Shown piece by piece: positions 1 through 8,779 of a DNA stretch of 64,000 nt. Under the pieces are notes generated by a model. It was given only the letters and a program-made list of their open reading frames with translations, did no database searches and was not told the DNA's origin. Origin of the DNA: CBDAQA01 sp965198865 (GTDB lineage: Bacteria; Planctomycetota; Phycisphaerae; Tepidisphaerales; Tepidisphaeraceae); NCBI GenBank assembly GCA_965198865.1, contig CBDAQA010000009.1, positions 335,082-399,081 of the forward strand. The letters are read 5' to 3'. How positions within the stretch are numbered: position 1 is the first letter of the stretch; every line of letters starts with the position of its first letter. Position numbers and translations under genes: made by a program.

Positions 1-41
1 GCCGCGTCACTGCTCGCAGTGTGATGGATCTCGCACTCGTG

Positions 42-173
42 TTACTTCGCAGATTTCCCGTTTCCCTTGCGCTGGGACAAGTCAGACCCGGCGACGCTTT
101 TCTGAGCGGGCGTGGACTTTGGATTGGAAAGCTGCTTGGACGCCTTCGACGCATCGGACTTCGACGTGGCCAT
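42..173 (-). CDS. Small Ser/Lys-rich protein, 43 aa
   Basis: A short reading frame starts with ATG at 173, with a GGAG box about nine bases upstream, and ends in TAA. The product is hydrophilic and basic, beginning MATSKSDASKASKQ and containing a KSTPAQKSVAGSDLSQ stretch. From memory, the latter resembles a widespread class of tiny uncharacterised bacterial proteins with a conserved SVAxSxLSQ-like motif. There is no signal peptide or membrane segment. It lies about 190 bases from the 21-bp repeat array. The frame extends upstream with GTG codons, so the start could be slightly earlier. Function unknown. Confidence 0.55.
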   Translation of the reverse strand: MATSKSDASKASKQLSNPKSTPAQKSVAGSDLSQRKGNGKSAK

Positions 174-362
174 CTCGTTCTCCAACAAATTACGGAGCTT
201 GACCACCACCAGTGGGGGGTCTCAACAGATCGTACGCTCGATGAAGGGCCAAATTGCGGTGTGGTGAATAAAATGTGCCGCCGGATGGCGGAGCAAGGTC
301 GCATTTCAGTCGGGTAGGGCGTGTTTCAACACGCCGATCCCCTTTCCTATTCGGTCAGGGTG
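174..362. other. Intergenic region without a recognised gene
   Basis: No frame on either strand has convincing coding character here. The last 20 bases (342-362) carry a degraded copy of the neighbouring 21-bp repeat. Otherwise nothing is recognised. Confidence 0.5.
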
Positions 363-572
363 TTGTTCCGTGGTGGGGCTCCAGGATTCCTAGGAATTCT
401 CCCCGTACGCCGAGGAATGGCCGCGTGATTACTCTACGTGGCGCGGCCATTCCTTGGTCTGAGGCGTTTATTCCTTGGTGTAAGCCGGCCACTCCATGGA
501 ATAAGCGGGATACTCGAAGGAACATGCCGCTCATTCCTCGGAATGACGGGCTAATTCCTTGGAGTACGCCGG
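363..572. repeat. Tandem array of ten degenerate 21-bp units, each with a palindromic core
   Basis: Ten consecutive units of exactly 21 bases run from 363 to 572 and stop immediately before the methyltransferase stop codon at 573-575. Rough consensus: nnATTCCtnGGAATnnGCCGG. Examples of the core are ATTCCTAGGAAT at 386-397, ATTCCTTGG at 449 and 470, ACTCCATGGAAT at 491 and ATTCCTCGGAAT at 533. The ATTCC-nn-GGAAT core is a near-perfect dyad, and 21 bp equals two helical turns. Because 21 is a multiple of three, frames across the array show seven-residue repeats, but these are unlikely to be real proteins. Confidence 0.85.
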
Positions 573-3525
573 TCACGGGCGGATGCAGTCGTCGGTGATG
601 AGCTTTTCGGGGGTGGTGTAAGTGGTGGGGATGCCGGGGGATGTGACGGGATGGCCGGCTTTTTCTTTGGCGGAGACGGCGAGGTTGAGGGCGAGGAGTT
701 GGGCGAGGAGGTCCTTTTTGGGGGTGAAGCCGTAGGCGGCGAGGACGGCGGCGTCGAGGGCGGCGTGGGCATCCTTGAGCGGGTGCTTGCCGGGCAGCTC
801 CAGCGTCCGGTACACGGCCCGCAGGCCGCCGGTCGTGACCGCCAACGCCTCCGACCGCACCCGCCGCACCGCCACCGCCGCCATCGCCACCGCCTCCACC
901 TGCTTCGCCGTCGGCGACTGCGGCCAGGGGAAGGTGTCGAAGACGCTTTCTGGGGTGTATCTCGGATCGCTCTTGAAATTTGAGCATTTCGCCCAAAACC
1001 ACTGGGTGTGTAAGGCCGACTGGATGATTCCGAAACTGTAATCGTCCTCGAATGCGAACGCTTCTAGGGTCTTGTCTGGACGAATGACGGCGTCGACAAA
1101 GCAAAAAATCGGTCGCTTTGTCAACTCAACGCACACCATGTAGCGAGTCAAATTTTGAGACCTGTCCCACGAGCTCAGGTCGCGAGCGAAAGTGTCGCCA
1201 CCATGTGTTTAGCCAGGTTTGGTCCTGACCCGTTTCCTTTCGTGTCTTTTCTCGCTCCGCCTTGGCAAGTCGGCTTATGTGCGGCAACACGTCTCGTTCG
1301 AGCTTCGCAAATGGAAGCTTGAAGGTCGCCGCGTTGAGCATGTCACGATATTGGAAGTCGATCAACCACACGTCGGGAGCACCGACCGTCAGCATTACCT
1401 GTCCGATCAGAAGCGGATGCACGACCTCCGCGTTGCGAGGATCCGCAGCGATCATCTCTCTCGCCTCCTCTGGAGTGACGCGATAACCCTTATGCCTCGG
1501 ATAGAGCCCGTTGAAAACGCGCTGTGGTTTCGCACTCGTTTCAAGCACGGCTGCGGTCGCCGTATCCGTGGCGTCTGAGAGGGACGAGCTGATGGACTCC
1601 ACGTCTCGAAAGTTCAGTTCGTAGTGCTTTACCGAGGGCCCGCCGTCGACTTTCCGCCTTGTGGCAGTGGGATTGACGGCGTACCAAAGACGCCTCGCCT
1701 TGGGGACAAGGGAGGGATCTTGGGTCTTGCTCCAATTCACAATCGAAACGTGAACATTCGCATCGCCACTCCACGGTTGGTTCTGCACCGCTTCCAGAAT
1801 CGTGCCAGAGGCGGCGACATACTCGAGTCCCCCAACCCGAGACTGGTTGTTTCGGATGTTTTGCGTTCCCACCAGTCCCGCGCGACCGGCGAGCGGATCC
1901 ACCTTTGTTGTAGGCGGCAAGTGGTCTTGTGCACGCCGAACCCAATAGACGCAATAGTCGGACATGCCGGGAACCAGTGGATAGAGCTTTCGCAGAGCCC
2001 TCACGTAGTCACCTCCACGTTCTGGCTTCATTAACTTCGCACCGAGAAACGGGGGATTTCCAATGATGACATCGGCAGGTGGCCACGGCGTTTGAATGGC
2101 GGATGCCGGTCCGTCAGTGGCAACCGTTGTCATTAGCGCATCGCCGATGTGGAAATTCGAATCGAGGTTGTCTAGCGGCAAATCCGCCTCATCCGCTATG
2201 TGCAGTTCGTCAATCGCCAGTTTGCGGCCGAGCATCAGCGTGACCTTGGCGAGTTCGATGGCGAACGGGTTAATGTCCATCCCGAAAAACTGCCGCGCGT
2301 GGACGTGGTTGAGGATGGGCTGGGAGCCAGGGAAGTCGGTTTTGAGCCGTTCGCGGATGCGGGTTTCGAGTCGCTTCATCTCGCGATAGGCGAGGTAGAG
2401 GAAATTGCCGCTGCCGCAGGCGGGGTCGAGGACGCGCAGGGTGGTGAGGCGGGCGAGTAGATCGTTGAGGGCCTTGGCAGATTTGGCGTTCTCGATCGCC
2501 TCGCTCCAGGGGTCGGAGATCGTGGGCTTGACGATCTTCATGATGTCGATGGGCGAGGTGTAGTGCGCGCCGTATGCGTGGCGTTCCTCGGCCTCCATGG
2601 AGTCCTGGAAGATGGCACCGAAGATTTCGGGGGAGACCTTGGACCAGTCGCTTTGGGCGGCACCGAAGAGCTTGCCGCCGTTGCCGCGGAGCTGGGTAAG
2701 TTCGTCGGGGTGGAGTTCGACGCGGGCGGGTTTGGCGAAGATGCCACCGTTGAAGTAGCGGACGCCCTTGTACCGGCCGCCGGCGGGGGTTTCCTTGGAG
2801 TTCATCGCCTCGAACAGGCCGCCGAGCAGGTCGTAGCTGTCGGCGGGCTTGTCGCACTCGGCGATGAGGTTGGTGAACATGTACCGGGGGAGGAGCCCGA
2901 TGTCCTCGGCGAACATGGCGATCATCGATTGCAGGACGAACCGCTGGGCGAGGTCGCGGTCGACCTTGCGGGTGATGAGCTTTTTGAAGCAGGCGGCGAG
3001 CTTGTCGGCGGCGTCGCGGGTGACCTTCTCACGGTCGTTGCCGAAGGTGGGAGCCTCGTCGGTGGGGAAGAGGAAGGCGAGCGGCCCCCACTGCGTGGCG
3101 AGGTCGGCGAGCTGGACCTTGTCCTTGGGGCTGTAGATCTGGTTGTTGAAGTCGTAGACCCAGAACTCGTCGAAGTTGCAGAGGACGACGTAGCGCGGCC
3201 GGCCGGGGGCGATGTGGGTCCAGTAGTCGAACGCCTGCTGGCGGTGCTTGGCAAGGTCGGACCCGCGCTTCTTCATCTCGATGAGGACGACGGGCTTCCA
3301 GACGTAGTCGGCGAAGCTGGTTTTGGAGCCGTCGTCGAAGAGCTTCTTGATGCGCTCCTCGAAGGTACCGCCGACCTCCTGGGCACCCTTGCGGCCGAAG
3401 GCGCGGAAGAGGCGGTCGATGAAGACCTGGGCCTGGCCCTTCTCGTCGCCGGTGATGTGGACGGCGGCCCAATCGACGAAGTCTTGAAGAAATTGCTCGC
3501 GGGAGGGTGCGGGTATCTCGGGCAT
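573..3525 (-). pseudogene. MmeI-like type IIL restriction-modification enzyme with one frameshift
   Basis: The family fuses a nuclease domain to an N6-adenine methyltransferase in one polypeptide that cuts and protects the same DNA site. Start ATG at 3525. Near the N-terminus D73-x9-E83-x-K85 matches the catalytic D-x9-ExK of MmeI. Methyltransferase motif I (DPACGSGNF, about residue 366) and the catalytic NPPF (about residue 489) are intact. A target-recognition region follows. At 1150-1156 a homopolymer run shifts the frame: one frame ends at 1126 after ...VGQVSKFDS. The expected C-terminus (TRYMVCVELTKRPIF onwards to TDDCIRP) continues in the next frame to 573. Removing one base gives about 983 residues, normal for the family. 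The break could be a sequence error, so activity is uncertain. It is divergent from the gene at 3655. Confidence 0.8.
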
Positions 3526-3654
3526 TGGGGGCGGATGATACCGATCGGGGCGGGTCGGTTCGACGGGGCAATGCGACTCAGCAGTAGCCAGCACGCGTCT
3601 CCGTCGGTTATCAATGCCTGCGGAGTCCGACAGATTTTGAACGTGAGGGTGCCC

Positions 3655-5427
3655 ATGCCATTCCGCCGATCGCTGTTCGCGTTGCTGTGCGTCTTGTCGC
3701 TGTCCGTCCCCGCCTCGGCGGCGGCGCCGCTGGTCGATCGCGTGCCGGGCGATGCGCTGGCGTACCTGGGGTGGACCGGGTCGGACGCCTGCCCCGGCTA
3801 CGACGCCTCGCACCTGAAGTCGGTGATCGGCACCTCGTCGATCCCGCAGGTGTTCACCAGCTTCGTGCCGCAGATCGTCCGCCGGGTCGGCCGGCTGGAC
3901 GGGCACGCCGGTGAAATCCTGGACCGCCTGGTCGCGGTTGGGTCGCCGGCGTGGCACCACCCGACGGCGTTCTACCTCGGCGGCGTCGATTACGCCGGCC
4001 CGCACCCGATGCCCCGGTTGGCCCTGCTGTGCGACGCCGGCGCCGACGCGGGCAGCCTGTCCGACCAGTTGAACCAGCTCATCGCCGAGCTGCCGCCCGA
4101 CGCCGACCCGAGGCCCACCGTGCGGACGTACGGCAACCTGGTCGTCCTGTCCCTCCAGTCGCCCGACAAGACCGACGCGCTGTTCGCCCAGCCCGGCGGC
4201 AGGGCGCTCGGCACCAACGCAAAGTTCACGGCCGCGCTGGCGCAGTGCCGCCCCACGGGTGCGGCGTTGGTCGGTTACCTCGACGTGCAGGGCGTCGTGA
4301 AGGCGCTCGATGAGGGCGTGCAGCGGAGCAACGACAAGGACGCGGTCGCCCAGTGGCCCAAGATCCGCGCGTCGCTGGGGCTGGGCGGGTTCCGGCAGGT
4401 CGCGCTGACGTCGGGCTTCGACGGCAAGGACTGGGTCGACCGCACGTTCGCCTCGACCGATGGGGGGCACACCGGGCTGCTGTCGATGCTCGACGCCCGG
4501 CCCCTGGACGGCGACCTGCTCGGCGTCGTCCCCAGGACCGCCGACCGCGTGGCGGCCAGCCGGTTCGACCTGGCGGCCGGGTTCGACGCGATCCACGACG
4601 GCATCGCCACCTTCTCGCCGGACGCCGCCGCCAAGGTCGATCAGACGCTGGGCCAGGTGAATGACCAGGCCGGCATCAACGTCCGCCGCGACCTGATCGG
4701 ATCCCTCGGCGACCAGTGGGTGACCTACTCCGACCGGTCCATCGGCGGGTCCAGCGTGCTCGGGTCGGTGCTGGCCAACCGCCTGCGGGACCCCGTGCGC
4801 GCCGACCAATCGATGACGCAGCTGAGCCGGCGGCTGAACACGATCGTCGCCCGCCAGTTGGGCAACCCGATGGTGTCGATCCAGTTCCGGGACGAGAAGG
4901 TGAACGGCACCACGCTGCACTACCTGGCCGTCCCGCTGGTGACGCCCACCTGGGCGGTGAAGGGCGGATACCTGTACGTCGGCCTCTACCCGCAGGTGGT
5001 GGCGGCCGCCGTCGACTCGGTCGATCACAAGTCGCCGTCGATCCTCACCCGCCCCGAGTTCGCCGCCACCATGAAGCGCCTCGGCGATCACCCCGCCGCC
5101 AGCCTGTCGTTCACCAACCTGCCCGGCGTGGCCCCCGACGGCTACACCGACCTGCTCAGCACGACCCGGCTGTTCCTGGGCCTCGGTGACATCTTCGGCG
5201 CCCAGGCCCCGATGTTCGTCGTCCCGCCGCTCCGCCAGGTGATGGTCGAGCTGGCACCGAGCGGCTCCGTCTCCTGGGCCGATGCGACCGGCTGGCATTC
5301 GACGGCCGTCAGCCCCTTCCCCGGCGCCGAGATCCTCTCCGCCGGCAACACCGGCGGCGGCGGCATGATGCAGCTGCCCATGTTCCTCGGAGCGATCGGC
5401 GGCATGAGGGAGCAGCTGGGGCGATAG
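3655..5427 (+). CDS. Exported protein of unknown function, 590 aa
   Basis: Start ATG at 3655 with a GAGGG box eight bases upstream. The frame is open further upstream, but that part is antisense to the restriction enzyme. The N-terminus is a typical signal peptide (RRSLFALLCVLSLSVPASA, cleavage near residue 22), followed by VDRVPGDALAYLGWTGSD. This recalls large planctomycete exported proteins that open with a statement on surface or periplasmic beta folds (DUF3352-like), but the match is from general impression only. No catalytic motif is visible. It is transcribed divergently from the restriction gene and lies 179 bases before the aminotransferase. Confidence 0.7.
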   Translation: MPFRRSLFALLCVLSLSVPASAAAPLVDRVPGDALAYLGWTGSDACPGYDASHLKSVIGTSSIPQVFTSFVPQIVRRVGRLDGHAGEILDRLVAVGSPAWHHPTAFYLGGVDYAGPHPMPRLALLCDAGADAGSLSDQLNQLIAELPPDADPRPTVRTYGNLVVLSLQSPDKTDALFAQPGGRALGTNAKFTAALAQCRPTGAALVGYLDVQGVVKALDEGVQRSNDKDAVAQWPKIRASLGLGGFRQVALTSGFDGKDWVDRTFASTDGGHTGLLSMLDARPLDGDLLGVVPRTADRVAASRFDLAAGFDAIHDGIATFSPDAAAKVDQTLGQVNDQAGINVRRDLIGSLGDQWVTYSDRSIGGSSVLGSVLANRLRDPVRADQSMTQLSRRLNTIVARQLGNPMVSIQFRDEKVNGTTLHYLAVPLVTPTWAVKGGYLYVGLYPQVVAAAVDSVDHKSPSILTRPEFAATMKRLGDHPAASLSFTNLPGVAPDGYTDLLSTTRLFLGLGDIFGAQAPMFVVPPLRQVMVELAPSGSVSWADATGWHSTAVSPFPGAEILSAGNTGGGGMMQLPMFLGAIGGMREQLGR

Positions 5428-5606
5428 GGGGAGCAGAGCTGAAGAGGGGCCGATGAGCAGAGGTGAGTGGGCACAGGTGCCCCAACTCGCCCCGGCACGC
5501 CTGCTCCTCTGCCCCTCCTCCCCCTCGGCTCCTCTTCTCCCCGCTCCGCTCGACCCCGCCGGGCCCGTCGCCTATCCTGCGGCTTGTCGCGAATCGGAGC
5601 ATTGGG

Positions 5607-6464
5607 ATGGCGTTGAAGATCTGGATGGACGGCGAGCTGGTCGACCAATCGGCCGCCAAGGTGAGCGTCTACGACCACGGCCTGCTGTACGGCGACGGCG
5701 TGTTCGAGGGCATGCGCGTCTACCACGGCAAGCTGTTCGAGGCCGACGCCCACTTCCGCCGGCTGTTCGAGTCGGCCAAGTCGATCCGGCTCGACGTGCC
5801 CTACGCCGCCGAACAGCTGCGGGCCGCCACCGAGCTGACGGTGAAGACGAACGGCTTCACCGACTGCTACGTCCGGCTCGTGGTCACCCGCGGGGTCGGC
5901 ACGCTGGGGCTCGACCCGCACAAGTGCCCCCGGCCCGGCGTGTTCATCATCGCCGACCTGATCGCCCTCTACCCGGCCGAGATGTACGAGCACGGCATGC
6001 CCGTCATCACCGCCAGCGTGGTCCGCAACCACCCCAACGCGATCCCGCCGCGGGTCAAGAGCCTGAACTACCTGAACAACATCCTGGCCAAGATGGAGGC
6101 GACCGATGCCGGCGTGCCCGAGGCGATCATGCTGAACCACGTGGGCAACGTCTGCGAGGCGTCGGCCGACAACGTGTTCATCGTCAAGGACGGCGCCGTC
6201 CTCACCCCCGGCGCGACCGAGGGCGCGCTCGAGGGCATCACCCGCAAGGTGATCATCGACCTGTGCCGCAGGAACGACGTGCCGTTCCGCGAGTCGGTCC
6301 TGCAGCGGCACGACCTGTACATCGCCGACGAGATGTTCCTGACCGGCAGCGGGGCCGAGGTGATCCCGGTGACGACCGTCGACCGACGGCCCGTCGGCAC
6401 CGGCGAGCCCGGGCCGGTCACCCGACGGCTGATCGCGCTGTTCCGCGATTACGTCCGCCACTGA
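5607..6464 (+). CDS. ilvE: Branched-chain amino acid aminotransferase (class IV, PLP)
   Basis: Transfers the amino group between glutamate and the 2-oxo acids of leucine, isoleucine or valine, using pyridoxal phosphate in the cytoplasm. The 285-residue length is normal. Seen: N-terminal WMDGELV and YDHGLLYGDGVFEGMR, the YYxG-like substrate region, and KSLNYLNNILAKMEA with the Schiff-base lysine at residue 151. EASADNVFIVKDG and TGSGAEVIPVTTVD, which bind the cofactor phosphate, are also present. Start ATG at 5607 directly fits the family N-terminus. A D-amino acid aminotransferase is the main alternative within fold type IV, but the motif pattern favours IlvE. The gene stands alone. Confidence 0.9.
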   Translation: MALKIWMDGELVDQSAAKVSVYDHGLLYGDGVFEGMRVYHGKLFEADAHFRRLFESAKSIRLDVPYAAEQLRAATELTVKTNGFTDCYVRLVVTRGVGTLGLDPHKCPRPGVFIIADLIALYPAEMYEHGMPVITASVVRNHPNAIPPRVKSLNYLNNILAKMEATDAGVPEAIMLNHVGNVCEASADNVFIVKDGAVLTPGATEGALEGITRKVIIDLCRRNDVPFRESVLQRHDLYIADEMFLTGSGAEVIPVTTVDRRPVGTGEPGPVTRRLIALFRDYVRH

Positions 6465-6474
6465 GGAAGAGCGG

Positions 6475-6604
6475 GCCACGAATGGCACGAATGAACACGA
6501 ATGGGAAGCCACGGCTCACGATCTGTGCTCGACAAATCGGGGTCCAGTGGCGCAGAAGTGAGAGCGACCCCTTCCGATTCGTGTGCATTCGTGCCACTCG
6601 TGGG
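6475..6604. repeat. Long imperfect palindrome built from short tandem words
   Basis: Arms of 34 bases at 6475-6508 and 6571-6604 are inverted copies with about five mismatches, separated by 62 bases. Each arm is itself repetitive: the word CACGAATG recurs about every 10 bases in the left arm and its complement in the right. It begins 11 bases after the aminotransferase stop codon and may fold in its 3' end. Confidence 0.8.
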
Positions 6605-6760
6605 TTCTGCTCCGCCCCACCCCGACTTTAGTCGCGCTCGAGGATGACGCGGCGCACTGTCCGGCTTGAACTCGCCTGCGGCCCGCATTAGCATTTTGCC
6701 CCACGTAGGTTGCAGGTGGTGTGCCTGCTGCCCGGCCGACACGGTGACCCCGGAGGATCG

Positions 6761-6970
6761 ATGACTGAGTTCGACACGCTGAAGCGACTTGTGACCGAGG
6801 CCGAGGACGACGTGGCCAAGGCGATCGGCGGCAACAAGGCCGCCGGCACGCGCGTCCGCAAGAAGATGCAGGAAATCAAGTCGGCCGCACAGGAGGTCCG
6901 CAAGAAGGTCCTCGAGGGCCGCGAGGGCGAGGCCGGTGAGGCCGGCACCGCCGCCGCCGAGGCCGACTGA
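6761..6970 (+). CDS. Histone H1-like (Hc1-type) small protein
   Basis: A 69-residue protein with a clear GGAGG box seven bases before ATG at 6761. The central segment AIGGNKAAGTRVRKKMQEI matches the core of Hc1-type proteins (chlamydial histone H1-like), which carry a GNKAAxxRVR motif. Such proteins bind DNA or nucleoid components. The tail is acidic and Ala/Glu-rich rather than the long basic tail of Hc1, so its mode of binding may differ. It is predicted to be mostly alpha-helical. It lies 113 bases upstream of the FabZ-like gene, in the same direction. Confidence 0.7.
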   Translation: MTEFDTLKRLVTEAEDDVAKAIGGNKAAGTRVRKKMQEIKSAAQEVRKKVLEGREGEAGEAGTAAAEAD

Positions 6971-7083
6971 GCGCTCGGTCCGTCCGCCCATCTCGTCCCG
7001 ATCCCGTCGCCCCCTTGCGGTCGGCCGTGGGGCCCGAACCGGCCTCGTCGGCCGACCGCGGTTCCCGCTCCCCGGCCCCCGCC

Positions 7084-7554
7084 ATGCCGCCAAAGCTCCT
7101 GTTCGACATCTCGTCGCTGCTTGACACGGCCCCCTACGCCGGCCCGGAGAAGATCCGCGAGACCAACCTCCAGCGGGGCGACATGGAGCACCTCGACGCC
7201 GTGGTCTGGTACGACCAGTCGGGGCGCATCTTCGGCTACAAGGACGTGAAGGACGGCGAGTTCTGGTGCGCCGGTCACATCCCCGGCCGGCCGCTGCTGC
7301 CCGGCGTCCTGATGATCGAGGCCGCCGCCCAGCTGTCGAGCTTCTACGTGAAGTACGTCAACAAGTGGGCCGGCTTCGTCGGCTTCGGCGGGGTCGAGAA
7401 GGTCAAGTTCCGCCTGCCGGTCACCCCCGGCTGCCGGCTGTACATCCTCAGCAGCCAGACCGGCGTCCGCCACGGCCGGTTCACCAGCGATGTCCAGGGC
7501 GTGGTGAATGGCCAAGTGGTTTTCGAGGGCGTGATCATCGGCACCGAGATGTGA
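7084..7554 (+). CDS. fabZ: 3-hydroxyacyl-[acyl-carrier-protein] dehydratase, FabZ-like
   Basis: Hot-dog fold dehydratase that removes water from 3-hydroxyacyl-ACP in fatty acid elongation. The motif GHIPGRPLLPGVLMIEAAAQ contains the catalytic pair H65 and E79 with the 14-residue spacing of FabZ. The 156-residue length is normal. Start ATG at 7084; an earlier in-frame start (7015) would add an Arg/Pro-rich tail not expected in the family. It is not inside a fatty-acid cluster here, so it may be a second copy or serve a special lipid; that is inference. Confidence 0.85.
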   Translation: MPPKLLFDISSLLDTAPYAGPEKIRETNLQRGDMEHLDAVVWYDQSGRIFGYKDVKDGEFWCAGHIPGRPLLPGVLMIEAAAQLSSFYVKYVNKWAGFVGFGGVEKVKFRLPVTPGCRLYILSSQTGVRHGRFTSDVQGVVNGQVVFEGVIIGTEM

Positions 7555-7575
7555 ATCGCATTCGATCGAGTTGGA

Positions 7576-7831
7576 GCCCCGGATGCACATCCATTGACAT
7601 CCGCACAAGCCGTCACACGCAGCGACACAGGGAGAATTTGAACCACGAAGGCGTGAAGACGCGAAGGTAGGACGAAGGAGAAAATCAGGAGATAGGTTTG
7701 GCTGGGAGAACCACAGCCGCACCCTGAACTCTTGCCGTCGTCCGACCTTCGTGCCTTCGTGGTTCAGCTATTCGTTTTTTGCACCCTGGTCACGTCGCTC
7801 GGGAGGATGTCGTTGGATGCACATCCGGGGC
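7576..7831. repeat. Nested inverted repeats between convergent genes
   Basis: The outer pair is GCCCCGGATGCACATCCA at 7576-7593 and its inverted copy at 7814-7831 (16 of 18 match). The inner pair is TGAACCACGAAGGC at 7639-7652 with its complement at 7753-7766, followed by further GCGAAGGT pairing (to 7668 and from 7745). The internal CGAAG/CGAAGG words repeat. The block fills the gap between the convergent FabZ and DUF58 genes and could act as a two-way terminator or be a miniature mobile element. Confidence 0.75.
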
Positions 7832-7843
7832 TTTGCTTGCCCA

Positions 7844-8719
7844 TCATGTGCGTCGGCTGAGCAGTTGCACCAGCGCCCGGTCGTACGGCTGGTCGGTGTA
7901 GATCGCGTGGTACTCCGCGTCGCCGCCGACGCAGGCCCGGCGGACGTCGGTCAGGTAGGTCTGCACCTGCCGCTGGTACGCCTCGCGCACGTCGGCCGGG
8001 TCGACCTGCACCCGCTCGCCGGTCTCCAGGTCCTCCAGCGTCACCTGCTTCTCGTACGGCAGGTCGATCTCCGCGCGGTCCAGCAGGTGCAGCACCATTC
8101 CCTGGTGCTTGCGATAGCGCAGGTGCTGCAGCGCCCGGATGAGCTCTGCCGGGTCGACCCAGAGGTCGCTGACCAGCACCACCAGCGACCGCCGCGGCAG
8201 CCGCTCGGCCAGCGCGTGCAGCTGCGCCGGCAGGTCCGTCTGCTTGCCCGGCTTCACCGCCTCCAGAATCTTGAACAGCCGATCCAGGTGCGCCGGCGAC
8301 GACCCCGGGGGCAGCTCGGCCCGCACCCGGTCGTCCACCGACACGAATCCCGCCAGGTCCTGCTGCGTGCTGAGCAGGTAGGCCAGGCAGGCGCACAGGT
8401 GCCGGCCGTAGTCCAGCTTCCCGCCGAAGGTCATGCTGTTGCTGGTGTCCAGCACCAGCGTGGCCCGCAGGTTCGTCTCCTGCTCGTACAGCTTGACGTA
8501 GTACCGGTCCGACCGGGCGTACGCCCGCCAGTCCAGGTGGCGGATCTCGTCGCCCGGCTGGTAGTCGCGGTGCTCGGAGAACTCGACCGAGAACCCCTTG
8601 TGCGGCGACTTGTGCTGACCGGTGATGACCCCCTCGACCACCTGTCGAGCCGTGAACTGCAGCTTGGAGACGCGGGCCGCGTCGGTGGGGGCGAAGAACT
8701 TGTAGCGGTGGATCGGCAC
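7844..8719 (-). CDS. DUF58 domain protein
   Basis: A 291-residue protein with all landmarks of the DUF58 family. Seen: GFSVEFSEHRDYQPGDEIRH, LDWRAYARSDRYYVKLYEQE, then a von Willebrand-like segment with VLDTSNSM (MIDAS-like DxSxS). These proteins usually sit beside a MoxR AAA ATPase and membrane VWA proteins and are thought to take part in complex assembly or cofactor insertion. No MoxR gene is present here, so this copy is separated from its usual partner. The start is GTG at 8719; a stop codon a short distance upstream excludes longer forms. It is followed 60 bases upstream by the lactonase gene in the same direction, so the two may be cotranscribed. Confidence 0.88.
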   Translation of the reverse strand: MPIHRYKFFAPTDAARVSKLQFTARQVVEGVITGQHKSPHKGFSVEFSEHRDYQPGDEIRHLDWRAYARSDRYYVKLYEQETNLRATLVLDTSNSMTFGGKLDYGRHLCACLAYLLSTQQDLAGFVSVDDRVRAELPPGSSPAHLDRLFKILEAVKPGKQTDLPAQLHALAERLPRRSLVVLVSDLWVDPAELIRALQHLRYRKHQGMVLHLLDRAEIDLPYEKQVTLEDLETGERVQVDPADVREAYQRQVQTYLTDVRRACVGGDAEYHAIYTDQPYDRALVQLLSRRT

Positions 8720-8779
8720 TGCCTGCTTGTAGTCGGCGACCGGTGTGGTGTTGCCGTCGTCATCGAGGCGGTCGCGCCG

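Noticed and set aside
363..572. CRISPR array
   Set aside because: Units are contiguous with no spacers and the repeat is degenerate.
355..1104. Frame with seven-residue repeats as a real protein
   Set aside because: The repetition follows from the 21-bp DNA repeats in all frames on both strands, and the frame overlaps the methyltransferase C-terminus.
1150..1156. Programmed frameshift in the restriction gene
   Set aside because: The family is not known to use one, and similar one-base shifts cluster at both window ends, so an error or mutation is simpler.
1126..5298. 1390-codon frame on the minus strand
   Set aside because: The part upstream of ATG at 3525 is antisense to the exported protein gene and has no relation to the MmeI family.
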